From assembly GCA_910585605.1 (NCBI GenBank), contig CAJUFL010000044.1, positions 1 through 33,606 on the forward strand: a stretch of 33,606 nucleotides of DNA, read 5' to 3'. Source of the DNA: an uncultured Lachnospiraceae bacterium. GTDB taxonomy: Bacteria; Bacillota; Clostridia; Lachnospirales; Lachnospiraceae. Within the stretch, counting starts at the first letter, position 1. Each line of letters starts with the position of its first letter. The notes beneath the pieces are model-generated. The model did no database searches and was not told the origin of the DNA. It worked only from the letters and a program-made list of their open reading frames with translations. This document shows positions 9,168-17,257 of the stretch, piece after piece. A program made the translations under genes and the position numbers.

Positions 9168-9432
9168 AATTCTTGTTTATCTTACTAGGGGACGCTTCCA
9201 TACGATGGTGGTGGCAGACGCAGGAAAGAGGGGCTTATGGTTTCCACGAGAGACTCGTTCGCACTCTGACTTCAACGTAGCGGTACATAAGAGGCTATCC
9301 TGCAAGCAGGCTACCCTCTAAGTACCGACGTTTTCAGACTGGTCTCTCTTAGGATAACCATAAGCCCCTCTTTCCTGCTGTATACTGATGCCGTCGTATG
9401 GAAGCTGTTTCTTGATAAAATGAACAAGAATT
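9168..9432. repeat. Giant hairpin 1
   Basis: The arms run from both ends towards an apex near 9305. The terminal arms share CTTCCATACGA. A 22-base perfect stem pairs CAGGAAAGAGGGGCTTATGG and two more bases (about 9219-9240) with their complement near 9356-9377. An apical palindrome (GGTACATAAGAGG against CCTCTAAGTACC) surrounds the tip. Internal bulges interrupt it at fixed places. Confidence 0.8.
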
Positions 9433-9583
9433 TCTGCCCTGCGGGCGGCACGGCTGGCATCACGAAAACGATTAGGTATTGGATTTTAGATACTTTTTAT
9501 CACCATCCGGTAAGAAAGCAATATTTGACAAGAAGCAACCTTCCGTTTGGAACCAATATCCCCTGCCCCGCCGGAGGCAAATA
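9433..9583. other. Spacer between the two giant hairpins
   Basis: It opens with a small GC-rich hairpin (GCCCTGCGGGC) and ends with a GC-rich run, CCCCTGCCCCGCCGGAGG. The AT-rich middle contains TTTGACAAG and TTGGAACCAA. The same spacer is kept in the left copy, which argues that it is part of the unit and not a random insertion site. Confidence 0.5.
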
Positions 9584-9856
9584 AATTCTTGTGTTGATTC
9601 TACCAAAAAACAGCTTTCAACATGAGCCTTTGAAAAGTCTAAGCTGTGGGGAAATACTCTGCTGTTTCTCGGTAGGACTTTCGCACCCATCGGTACTTAA
9701 CGATTGGATGTCACAGACATACAAGAGTTTAGTACCGCTATGTGTGCGAAGGAGCGAAAGCGGGGACGGACGAGAACAGCAGGGTATTTCCCCACAGCGG
9801 ACTCCACCAGCCCCTCATGTTGAAAGCGTCCCCCTTACTAAGATAAACAAGAATTT
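9584..9856. repeat. Giant hairpin 2
   Basis: Arms share CAGCTTTCAACATGAG at one end and its near-complement CTCATGTTGAAAGCG at the other. A long stem pairs GCTGTGGGGAAATACTCTGC with GCAGGGTATTTCCCCACAGC. The tip carries TTCGCAC and GGTACT opposite AGTACCG and GTGTGCGAA. The TAGCGGTAC core near the tip is shared with hairpin 1, so the two are relatives. It touches the stop codon of the permease gene. Confidence 0.8.
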
Positions 9857-11132
9857 ACTTTCTTACTGCCTCAATGGGTTTTAATTTAGCTGCCCATTTT
9901 GCCGGGAAAAATCCTGCAAGAACTCCAAGGATAACTGCAAAAAAGAAGGCGAAGACCGCCAGCCAAAGAGGAATTACTGCCAATTCCGTGCCCTTAGGCA
10001 TATTTAACAGCTTAACCGCAAGCTTATTGACACCAATTTCTGTCATTCCATAGGAGATGATAATTCCAATCAAGCCTCCAAGTCCCCCTAAAATCCCGGA
10101 TTCCAACAAAAACAGATACAATAATTCATCCGGATCACATCCGAGAACTTTCAAAATTCCAATCTCATTGATACGGTCATAGACGGAGGTTGTCATGGTA
10201 TTACCGATTCCGATTACTGCCACGATTAATGCGATCATACCGATTCCCCCAAGAAGAAATTGGACAACCTTAATCTCCCGCTGCATAGAGTCTAACAGTT
10301 CTTTATTATTTTCTGTCTGAAAACCCATATCCTGTAATCGTTTTATTACTTTTTCCACATGTTCCACATCATCCACTTTCACAATGGCACTGTCATAAAT
10401 CCACTCATTATAATTCTCATTATTGGCATTAACAGGCTGACCCGGAATTTTTCCGTCCTCCGCATTCTGCTTTAAATATTTTTTTAATACGTCCAGATTA
10501 CAATACATATTATAGGTATTATCCTTTGTCATACCGGATATTTTCAAGCGGCTGCCTTTTTCATTATCCTCCTCCATGTTAAACTGTACCATCATATCTT
10601 CTCCGGTTAAATCTGATACTTCTTTATTTTCTTCATCATCATCAGTCTCAATAAAACCTGCTCCTGTACTTTCGTTAAAAAAAATATCCATTGCATGATT
10701 ACCAACTAACAATTCCGGCTTAATACCATTTTCTACCGGTTTTTCCCCTTTTTCTATTTCGATTTCATCCATATAGGCTTTAGGAATCCCTGTAATTACA
10801 GTATATCCTGTGAAATTTTTATAATCCATTTTTGCGAATATCTCGGTCTGCGGATAAACAGCTTTTACATATTCTATTTTTTCCAAATCTACAGCCCTGC
10901 GGTCTGTGATCATCTTATCCTTTCGTTTTCCCTCATTAACACCTGATATCCTAACTTCCGTTATACTGCCTGTAGATTCAACCACGGACAACAATTCATT
11001 CTTAACACCGATTCCGATTGCAAGCAGGGATACAATGGAAATCACTCCAATCACGACACCAAGAATCGTAAGAAATGTACGCACTCCTCTTTGTTTCATA
11101 TTCGTGAGACACAAATGCCAAATCCACGTCAT
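9855..11132 (-). CDS. MacB/FtsX-type ABC transporter permease
   Basis: This 425-residue permease has the MacB layout. One N-terminal membrane helix (TFLTILGVVIGVISIVSLLA, about residues 17-36) is followed by a large extracellular domain (about 45-280). A three-helix FtsX domain starts at LLGGIGMIALIVAVIGIG and ends before the C-terminal KWAAKLKPIEAVRK. The family couples to a LolD-like ATPase and moves peptides or lipids, or transmits mechanical signals. It is the last gene of the module: 22 bases separate it from the CARDB-like gene, and the ATPase lies upstream. Its TAA stop overlaps the end of the twin-hairpin repeat. The start has GAGAGG upstream. Confidence 0.9.
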   Translation of the reverse strand: MTWIWHLCLTNMKQRGVRTFLTILGVVIGVISIVSLLAIGIGVKNELLSVVESTGSITEVRISGVNEGKRKDKMITDRRAVDLEKIEYVKAVYPQTEIFAKMDYKNFTGYTVITGIPKAYMDEIEIEKGEKPVENGIKPELLVGNHAMDIFFNESTGAGFIETDDDEENKEVSDLTGEDMMVQFNMEEDNEKGSRLKISGMTKDNTYNMYCNLDVLKKYLKQNAEDGKIPGQPVNANNENYNEWIYDSAIVKVDDVEHVEKVIKRLQDMGFQTENNKELLDSMQREIKVVQFLLGGIGMIALIVAVIGIGNTMTTSVYDRINEIGILKVLGCDPDELLYLFLLESGILGGLGGLIGIIISYGMTEIGVNKLAVKLLNMPKGTELAVIPLWLAVFAFFFAVILGVLAGFFPAKWAAKLKPIEAVRK

Positions 11133-11154
11133 AAACCTCTCTCCATTCTTCTAT

Positions 11155-12069
11155 CTACTTAACAAAATCATCCAGCATCTGCTGCTTACGTTTTTTCCTT
11201 CTGATAAAAAACCAAATAATGGCTGCTATGATCACAATAGCAAAAATAATTTTTACTATTACTTTTATGATATGGGAACTATCTTTACTCTCTTTTACCT
11301 TTTCCAGATTCTCATATACCGGCTCCAATACAGTTACTCCTATCTCTGCCTCTGATTCATATTTATTTCCTTTTTTGTCTTCATAAGAAATGATCATTTT
11401 GTTCTTTGTATGCATACCTTCCGTTACTACGACTGCCTTTGTAAGTGCGTCTAAAGTCCCGCTTTTCCCTGATTCGATATTACCTACATAAGTCATCATC
11501 CTATCCAGATTATCTCCTTCGATCATTGCACTCACATTATAAAGCGTTCCCTCCCCCAGGTTATTAATTGCAGCACTGATTTCAACCGTATCACCTAATT
11601 CCACCATATCCTCTGCCAGAAAAATGTCTGTTACGGTTAACCTCTGTTCCAGGATAACCGGAATAAATACCGTTTCATCTACAGTATAACCCATCCCGCC
11701 ACTGCTCTCATATTCTGTCTTTACAGATAACTTATACGCCTTCTCCTCCAAGCCATTTGCCGCTTTCATTTTAAAGGTCAGCTTTTCCTCACTGTATGCA
11801 TCAATCTGTTCTACATATTCTGTCCCTGCTCCTTTTTGGGGTAACAGCTCCCCATTTTCCGTACTGATAGTGAGCTTTATGTTTTTCACTGCCTTAGAAG
11901 CCGTATTACTCAACGTAAGAGTTAATGTAAACTCTTTTCCCGAAACTACATCCCCTTCTTTTACCAAATAGTCCGATACCATGACTCTCGGCTGTGCCGC
12001 TTCAACAATATAAGAACCTCCCATTATTCCTATCCATATACATAAAAACAAGCTTAGTATTTTTTTCAA
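11155..12069 (-). CDS. Membrane-anchored CARDB-like extracellular protein
   Basis: About 304 residues. It has an N-terminal Sec signal (KKILSLFLCIWIGIMGG), two immunoglobulin-like beta domains (about residues 30-135 and 145-255) of the CARDB/COG1361 kind (FTLTLTLSNTASKAVKNIKL; VEISAAINNLGEGTLYNVSA), and a C-terminal membrane helix (VIVKIIFAIVIIAAIIWFFI) followed by RRKKRKQQ. The domain probably sits outside the cell, anchored at the C-terminus. Position between the ATPase and the MacB-type permease suggests an accessory or adaptor to the transporter; this is inference. Translation starts at a TTG (12067-12069), with GGGAGG about 10 bases upstream and no in-frame ATG nearby. Confidence 0.8.
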   Translation of the reverse strand: MKKILSLFLCIWIGIMGGSYIVEAAQPRVMVSDYLVKEGDVVSGKEFTLTLTLSNTASKAVKNIKLTISTENGELLPQKGAGTEYVEQIDAYSEEKLTFKMKAANGLEEKAYKLSVKTEYESSGGMGYTVDETVFIPVILEQRLTVTDIFLAEDMVELGDTVEISAAINNLGEGTLYNVSAMIEGDNLDRMMTYVGNIESGKSGTLDALTKAVVVTEGMHTKNKMIISYEDKKGNKYESEAEIGVTVLEPVYENLEKVKESKDSSHIIKVIVKIIFAIVIIAAIIWFFIRRKKRKQQMLDDFVK

Positions 12070-12102
12070 TTCCGTTCAACCTCCCATTCCTTTAATCCCC
12101 TG

Positions 12103-12264
12103 TCACCTGCTTTTATTTCCCATTTTTTGTTTGAATTCTTTCAATCTTCCCATGGAAAATATCACAGATATTCCATCTTTTTTCATATAGAAGCTTACAA
12201 TGACTGCTGCTGCCGCTTTTTCTTTTGGAAATTCCACAAATACATCATTCTGCAATCTCCCCAT
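12103..12264 (-). CDS. Possible small ORF overlapping the ATPase gene end
   Basis: A 53-codon frame starts with ATG inside the last codons of the ATPase gene and ends 33 bases before the CARDB-like gene. It would encode MGRLQNDVFVEFPKEK, then an alanine/valine-rich AAAAVIVSFYMKKDG, then a basic end (GRLKEFKQKMGNKSR). It fills a 175-base gap in an otherwise tight operon. No good ribosome site is seen. An alternative start ATGATG overlapping the ATPase stop gives a 17-residue peptide in another frame. It may be a real small protein, a decayed gene or chance. Confidence 0.2.
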   Translation of the reverse strand: MGRLQNDVFVEFPKEKAAAAVIVSFYMKKDGISVIFSMGRLKEFKQKMGNKSR

Positions 12265-12910
12265 CCACAAGTTTCACTATCCTGTCTGCTTCTCTTGCCA
12301 AATCTATATTATGTGTAATCAACACCAGCGTCTGGTTTAGCTGTTTAACGGAATTCTGAAGCAGTGTAATAACTTCATTTCCGTTTTTGGAATCCAGAGC
12401 TCCCGTTGGTTCGTCTGCAAGAATCAGAGACGGTCTGTTCGCCAGTGCCCTTGCAATAGCCACCCTTTGCTGCTGTCCACCGGAAAGCTGATTTGGCAGG
12501 TGCTTCCTCCGATCCTGAAGCCCCAGCATTTCCATTATATGCTCAATATATTCCTTATCCGGTTTTCTATGGTCTAACAGAATCGGCATTGTAATATTTT
12601 CTTCAACCGATAATACCGGAATCAAATGATATGCCTGAAATACAAATCCAATCTTTCTTCTGCGGAACACCGACATTTGTTCGTCAGTCAATTTGGTAAT
12701 ATCCTTATCATCTACCACAACCTTCCCACTGGTTGGTGTATCCACACCACCCATGATATGCAGCAGTGTCGATTTGCCGGAACCAGATGCCCCGACTATC
12801 GCCAAAGTTTCTCCCTGCTTTACGGTCAGGTCTACATTATGAAGCCCCCATACCCTTGTCTCATTTTCGCCATATACTTTTGTTACGTTTTCCATTTTTA
12901 CAATATCCAT
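12245..12910 (-). CDS. LolD/MacB-type ABC transporter ATPase
   Basis: This 221-residue nucleotide-binding subunit has Walker A GASGSGKST (near residues 39-47), a Q-loop in VFQAYHLIPVL, the signature LSGGQQQR, Walker B LILADEPTGALD, and the H-loop ITHN. The sequence is typical of the MacB/FtsE/LolD/BceA group that works with FtsX-fold permeases. AAGGAG lies 8 bases before the ATG. It is encoded just after the large permease (70-base gap) and ahead of the CARDB-like protein and second permease, so it probably powers one or both permeases. Confidence 0.95.
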   Translation of the reverse strand: MDIVKMENVTKVYGENETRVWGLHNVDLTVKQGETLAIVGASGSGKSTLLHIMGGVDTPTSGKVVVDDKDITKLTDEQMSVFRRRKIGFVFQAYHLIPVLSVEENITMPILLDHRKPDKEYIEHIMEMLGLQDRRKHLPNQLSGGQQQRVAIARALANRPSLILADEPTGALDSKNGNEVITLLQNSVKQLNQTLVLITHNIDLAREADRIVKLVDGEIAE

Positions 12911-12980
12911 ATCTGATTCTCCTTTTCTTATATGTTATTTTAAAACCGTTTCAAATTATCTACCTCTCATAAAATGAACA

Positions 12981-15479
12981 TTAATCTCCTCCTATAGACA
13001 GGTCGGTTGCCATATCCATTTTCAGCTCCTTTAGAGGCATATAAATGGAACCGCAAAGAATCAGGGTGGATATCAATACTCCCGCTAATGCCGCAACCAC
13101 AGGAAAATGATACTGATAACTATATATTGTTGTAATTACCAGACGGAACAGCCCAAAGCTCAATATATATCCGATAATAATACCCACTATATTGGCTGTA
13201 ATGGTTGTAATAACACCCTCCAGCAGCACCATCTTTATCAAACGGTTCTTTGAAACTCCGATTACCCGAAGCTGGGCAAATTCCTTTCGTCTCAGATGCA
13301 GATTTCCTGCCGTTGTATTAATAATATTGAAAGTTGTCATCATAACAACAAATACCACAAATATCAAAAATCCCATCAAATAATGTTTTGCACTCCTAAG
13401 TGTTTCCATTATGAACGGATAAGCAGAGCCCTTCATTCCGTTACCTGACATCTCTTCATAATTACCCGATTCACCATAAATAATACGGTTATATTTATTT
13501 ACCGGAAATCTATCAAAATGATACTGCATTCCGGTTACCATAGACTCATCTGTCCCAGTCAATGCAAAATACCGTTCCAAAGGCAGTATCAATACTGCAC
13601 CGGTGTTATAATGATTCACATCCTCTTTCACAATTCCTTCTATAGTATAGGTCTTGTAACTTTTCTCATTAATTAATCGCTCCTTGCACTCCCACACTAT
13701 TTTTGCTTTCTTCTCATCATATTCATCTTCTAAATCAGCCTGTTCTTTCATAATTGCTGCATTCTCTTCATCATTTTCAGAAAGCCCCAAAAGTTTCTCC
13801 TTCTCAGCCTTATACTCTGCCGATAAAGCTTTAAGCTCTTTGTTGATATCTGTTCTAAGTTTTTGCATATCCAGCAAATTAATGGTATCCCCCACCTTAT
13901 AATCGGTATAATCCACATCTATATATTCTATACTCAGACTTTCCGTTCCCTCTTCACTTTTCTCAACTCTGCCATGGTTGACCAATACAATTCCGTTCTC
14001 ACTGACATCTAACGTGCCATCCACCAATGCAGACTGATACCGTTTATAATCCTCCTGATCATATCCATAACAGTCTATTTCAGAAATATATTGCAAACCA
14101 AACTCTAATTCTCCCCCTGCTTCAAGCTCTCCCGGTGCACAATGCTCATAGAGTATTTTGTAAAACTTCCCATCTATAGAGTCTGTCAGATATTCTTCTG
14201 TATAATGTTTATAATGCGTTTCCCAGTCTACAAGCACAAGCTTGGCAGAATACATCCTCTTTGCATCCGTCACCTCCTCCAGATTGCTAAGTTCTCCCAA
14301 CACATCACCAGAAGGCAGACTGCTTTGCACCTCATTTGTAGTATCCTCAGGATCTAATATATTTTCAAAAAAAATGTGGTAATATTTGTAGTGTTCCTGC
14401 TCATCCCTGATAATTTTATTCAATGAACTACCAATACCTGCGATTGCGATAAAAGCCGCAATGCCAATTCCCAGTGCCCACACGGTCTTGTGAAACCTCC
14501 CAGGATTCCGCATAATGCTTTTATAGGCATAATCACCTTCTATTCCGAGTAACTTCCCGAAAATACTCTTCTTTCTTGCTTTAATCTTTTCCTTACGAAT
14601 ACGGTATTCTCCACGAATTGCACTGATCGGTGTCATATTCGTAATCACCTTGCAGTTTTCTTCCATTGCAAAGAACAAGTCACCCAAAAATGCAATAGCG
14701 ACCGGCACAACCGGAAGAATATGGAAGCCTGCATGAAGTGAGGCATTTCCAACATCAGAAGGTGCTAAAGTCCCGAAAAGAAAACCTGTATCGAGAAAAT
14801 GCCCGATTATTATACTGCCGATTGTTCCCACTATCACACCGAAAACAATTCCTGAAATTTCCAGAATTGCTCCTTCTATGTAAATCACAGCCTTCAACTC
14901 TCCTTTTGAGGCACCTATACAACGCAGATTACCATAATCCTTAATCTGCTCTAAGGTTGACAGTTGTATGGAATTTCTGATAATCCCAACTCCGAAAATG
15001 GCAAAAATATAGGAAACCAGTAAAATAAGAAGGATAAAAATTGCTGTTGTATTACCCTCTCCTCCCTGAAAATAAGTCGCTGCTAATAAGTAATTCAACT
15101 CTCCCTTTACCGCATATTTGCTGCTGATACTCTCTAAAGCATCCTCTATACGATAAGGGTTTTTCGTATTAATATATAACGCATTATCATACATTCTGGG
15201 CTCATTATAGTCATAATCATAATATTGTCCTACCGAAACACTCTTTACCTTATCATCCGCCATAATCTGCTCAATCTGTTCCTGATTCTCTGTCAGAAAC
15301 ACAATCTCATAATCCTGGGAGCTTCTTAAATTCTCTCTCATTCCTAAAAGTGCACTCCAGCCAAGGTTTAGAATCACATATAAAATAGCAACAGCTACTG
15401 CTACACCCATAATAGTTACTATGCATCTCCTTCGGTTCATCTTAAGATACCGGACTGCCAGTTTTCTATAATCGTTCAT
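12981..15479 (-). CDS. Large FtsX-type ABC permease with coiled-coil insertion
   Basis: This 832-residue permease has a duplicated FtsX layout. A first membrane helix (about residues 22-42) and three helices between about 150 and 275 are followed by a second helix near 340-360. A long extracellular region and three C-terminal helices (about 715-825) complete it. The size and layout resemble peptide-sensing or lipid-exporting permeases of Firmicutes. The second extracellular region carries a highly charged, probably coiled-coil segment of about 65 residues (AEYKAEKEKLLGL through EKKAKIVWECKER). I chose the ATG at 15477-15479 because AAAGGAG lies directly upstream; an in-frame start 24 bases earlier would overlap this site. 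It begins the transporter operon, and the two-component system lies upstream. Confidence 0.9.
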   Translation of the reverse strand: MNDYRKLAVRYLKMNRRRCIVTIMGVAVAVAILYVILNLGWSALLGMRENLRSSQDYEIVFLTENQEQIEQIMADDKVKSVSVGQYYDYDYNEPRMYDNALYINTKNPYRIEDALESISSKYAVKGELNYLLAATYFQGGEGNTTAIFILLILLVSYIFAIFGVGIIRNSIQLSTLEQIKDYGNLRCIGASKGELKAVIYIEGAILEISGIVFGVIVGTIGSIIIGHFLDTGFLFGTLAPSDVGNASLHAGFHILPVVPVAIAFLGDLFFAMEENCKVITNMTPISAIRGEYRIRKEKIKARKKSIFGKLLGIEGDYAYKSIMRNPGRFHKTVWALGIGIAAFIAIAGIGSSLNKIIRDEQEHYKYYHIFFENILDPEDTTNEVQSSLPSGDVLGELSNLEEVTDAKRMYSAKLVLVDWETHYKHYTEEYLTDSIDGKFYKILYEHCAPGELEAGGELEFGLQYISEIDCYGYDQEDYKRYQSALVDGTLDVSENGIVLVNHGRVEKSEEGTESLSIEYIDVDYTDYKVGDTINLLDMQKLRTDINKELKALSAEYKAEKEKLLGLSENDEENAAIMKEQADLEDEYDEKKAKIVWECKERLINEKSYKTYTIEGIVKEDVNHYNTGAVLILPLERYFALTGTDESMVTGMQYHFDRFPVNKYNRIIYGESGNYEEMSGNGMKGSAYPFIMETLRSAKHYLMGFLIFVVFVVMMTTFNIINTTAGNLHLRRKEFAQLRVIGVSKNRLIKMVLLEGVITTITANIVGIIIGYILSFGLFRLVITTIYSYQYHFPVVAALAGVLISTLILCGSIYMPLKELKMDMATDLSIGGD

Positions 15480-15523
15480 TCTTTCTCCTTTCCTCACTCT
15501 CAATATAATCCTATATTTTCTCC

Positions 15524-15557
15524 TAAAAAAAGTATAGCCTAATCCCTAAGCTATACT
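15524..15557 (-). terminator. Terminator or attenuator ahead of the permease operon
   Basis: AGTATAGC (15531-15538) and GCTATACT (15550-15557) form a perfect 8-base stem. Read on the minus strand it is followed by seven Ts. It lies 140 bases after the GNAT gene and 45 bases before the permease start, so it either ends the regulator operon or attenuates read-through into the transporter genes. Confidence 0.65.
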
Positions 15558-15591
15558 CATTATAAAACTCTAATATTACAGTCACATGACT

Positions 15592-15619
15592 TTTTATCTT
15601 ACGGTTTTGTAAGATAAAA
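15592..15619. other. AT-rich hairpin after the GNAT gene
   Basis: TTTTATCTTAC and GTAAGATAAAA form a perfect 11-base stem with a 6-base loop. It lies 78 bases past the GNAT stop. There is no T-tract on the minus strand, so its role is open; it could be an operator or a 3' RNA structure. Confidence 0.45.
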
Positions 15620-15696
15620 TAAAACCTGCTATTTTACCGACATTCTTATTACAGTTATTTATTTCACAATATCCATCATCTAATCTTTTCAATAAA

Positions 15697-16179
15697 TCAA
15701 ATATTTTTATATTTCCTCAAAATAGAGTCAGTCATTTTCTCCATCTCATCATATACCAGAATATCCCCATTATTTGCTATAATTTTGCAAGTCTGCTTTT
15801 CCTTATACCCTCGTTTCAGATACATTTCCTTTGCCGCAAGCGAAGAATCAATATAGATCCGGTCAAAGCTTTCCGCAATCTTTTTCTCTGCAAAATCCAT
15901 AAGCTGGCTGCCAAATCCACGGGATTGATATTCGGGCAGAACAAAAAGACGGTTTACCGCATTTTCTTTGACAGTTACCGTCCCCACCAGACAATTATCT
16001 GCTTCCAGCATCCACACAATACCATTTTCAATATCAGCTAAAATATTTTGTCTGTTGTGATGTTTCAAAAAGAAATCAACTACTCCCATTGCATAATAGC
16101 GGGAATAAATTCCTGAAATTGTTGTATGCGTAATATTAACAACCATGTCCAAATCTTTTTCTGCTGCCTTTAATATCAT
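15697..16179 (-). CDS. GNAT-family N-acetyltransferase
   Basis: This 160-residue protein has the GNAT fold. The acetyl-CoA-binding motif A is clear (LFVLPEYQSRGFGSQLMDFA, about residues 94-113, with the Q/R-x-x-G-x-G/A pyrophosphate loop), and the motif B region (IYIDSSLAAKEMYLKRGYKE) follows. The substrate cannot be read; ribosomal protein, antibiotic or small-molecule amines are all known in the family. CAGGAG precedes the ATG. It starts 46 bases after the histidine kinase gene on the same strand, so it may share the regulator transcript. Confidence 0.88.
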   Translation of the reverse strand: MILKAAEKDLDMVVNITHTTISGIYSRYYAMGVVDFFLKHHNRQNILADIENGIVWMLEADNCLVGTVTVKENAVNRLFVLPEYQSRGFGSQLMDFAEKKIAESFDRIYIDSSLAAKEMYLKRGYKEKQTCKIIANNGDILVYDEMEKMTDSILRKYKNI

Positions 16180-16225
16180 ATTTTTTAACTCCTGTCACTT
16201 AATACCTCTGTCATGGGCAAGACAT

Positions 16226-17254
16226 TTACATAAAAGTTAACACAAACCATGTATACTTCCCTTCTTCACTCTTTACATGAATGGTTCCTCCCATTCCTTC
16301 AATAATGGATTTCGTAAGGGAAAGACCAATCCCCACACTGTTCGGATTTACCTCCTGATGCACTCTGTAGAACCGTTTAAAAATATTGGGAATTTCCTTC
16401 TCCGGAATCCCCATTCCCTCATCCTTTATATAAATCCTGGTATACACTTTTGTCTGTTCTGCTTCAACCCGGATATTTTTCCCTTCCTGCGAATAATCAG
16501 ATGCATTTTTCAGCAAATTGATAATCGCTTCTATCAGCCAGTCTCCATCACAAAGCAGGGAGATATCATCTGCACATTCTACAAAAATCTTCTGCTCCCT
16601 TTCCTTTAATAAAAACCGTACTCCATCCACTGCCTGCATCACCAAGGGCTGTAATGCAGTTTCTGTCTTTTCAAACCGTATTGCTCCTGCTTCAATCCTT
16701 GCAAGCTTCAGCATCGACAATACCATCCATTCCATACGGTTTAATTGGTTCCCTGCTTCCGATAATATCTCTTTTTGTTTATCCTTATCCTCAACTTTAT
16801 CCTCCAAAAGCAAATCCATGAATACCGTCAAAGATGCTAAGGGTGTTTTTAATTGATGGGAAATATCAGAAATAACATCCCGAAGAAAGATTTTTTCATT
16901 CATTTCCCTGTTTTTACTCTCTTTCAGCGCACCTACCATTTTATAAAAATTAGTATATAATACGCCGATAACGCCTTCCTTATATTCTTCCGAGGGAGGT
17001 TCTCCCCCTTTCTCCATAACAGCCGTCATAATTTCCGATACATTCTCTATTTCTGAATAAACAGTATCCAGGGTGCGATAAGATATGCGGTAACCCACAA
17101 AGATAAAAAGAAGGAAGCATATAAAAAGCACACAGGTTTCCTGCGTAAATCCTCCCCTGATATACCAGACCCAGCCAATAAAAAATATTAAAAAAAGTAT
17201 GGATGCCAATATATAATTTCTTCTATATCTGCGTCGTTCAAAACCATTCTGCAT
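16226..17254 (-). CDS. Intramembrane-sensing histidine kinase
   Basis: This 342-residue kinase has two membrane helices close together (about residues 13-30 and 37-55) with almost no extracellular loop, the layout of intramembrane-sensing kinases. The phosphoacceptor box is DISHQLKTPLASL (His near 135). The ATPase domain shows the N-box IIEAIINLLKNASDYS, the G1 box DEGMGIPEKEIPNIFKRFYR and the G2 box GIGLSLTKSIIE. Such kinases are often controlled by, and control, an adjacent FtsX-type ABC transporter, which fits the downstream operon. The gene starts 3 bases after the regulator stop, so the two are translationally linked. Confidence 0.93.
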   Translation of the reverse strand: MQNGFERRRYRRNYILASILFLIFFIGWVWYIRGGFTQETCVLFICFLLFIFVGYRISYRTLDTVYSEIENVSEIMTAVMEKGGEPPSEEYKEGVIGVLYTNFYKMVGALKESKNREMNEKIFLRDVISDISHQLKTPLASLTVFMDLLLEDKVEDKDKQKEILSEAGNQLNRMEWMVLSMLKLARIEAGAIRFEKTETALQPLVMQAVDGVRFLLKEREQKIFVECADDISLLCDGDWLIEAIINLLKNASDYSQEGKNIRVEAEQTKVYTRIYIKDEGMGIPEKEIPNIFKRFYRVHQEVNPNSVGIGLSLTKSIIEGMGGTIHVKSEEGKYTWFVLTFM

Positions 17255-17257
17255 TCC

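Larger units (their letters stand above)
9168..9856. mobile_element. Complete twin-hairpin repeat unit (about 690 bp)
   Basis: Two long imperfect palindromes (9168-9432 and 9584-9856) flank a 151-base spacer. The outer ends are inverted copies of one another: AATTCTTGTTTATCTTACTA at the left, and AAATTCTTGTTTATCTTAGT read from the right. Both run into GGGGACGCTT. The inner ends share a second arm type ending in AACAGCTT. Flanks read TGTAAATTC and GAATTTACT, so a TA duplication is possible but cannot be told from the repeat's own ends. I find no transposase gene. Open frames crossing it are short and follow the palindromes, so I do not call them genes. A near-identical inverted copy occupies 1-446. 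It could be a MITE-like element or a large non-coding RNA locus. Confidence 0.75.

Noticed and set aside
1..9856. Composite transposon carrying glgB, leuS and prfC
   Set aside because: The flanking repeats have no transposase and the enclosed genes are ordinary core genes with host-like composition.
9472..9884. Open frames crossing the twin-hairpin repeat on both strands
   Set aside because: They follow the palindromic arms, have no ribosome sites and look compositionally odd; best explained as by-products of the repeat.
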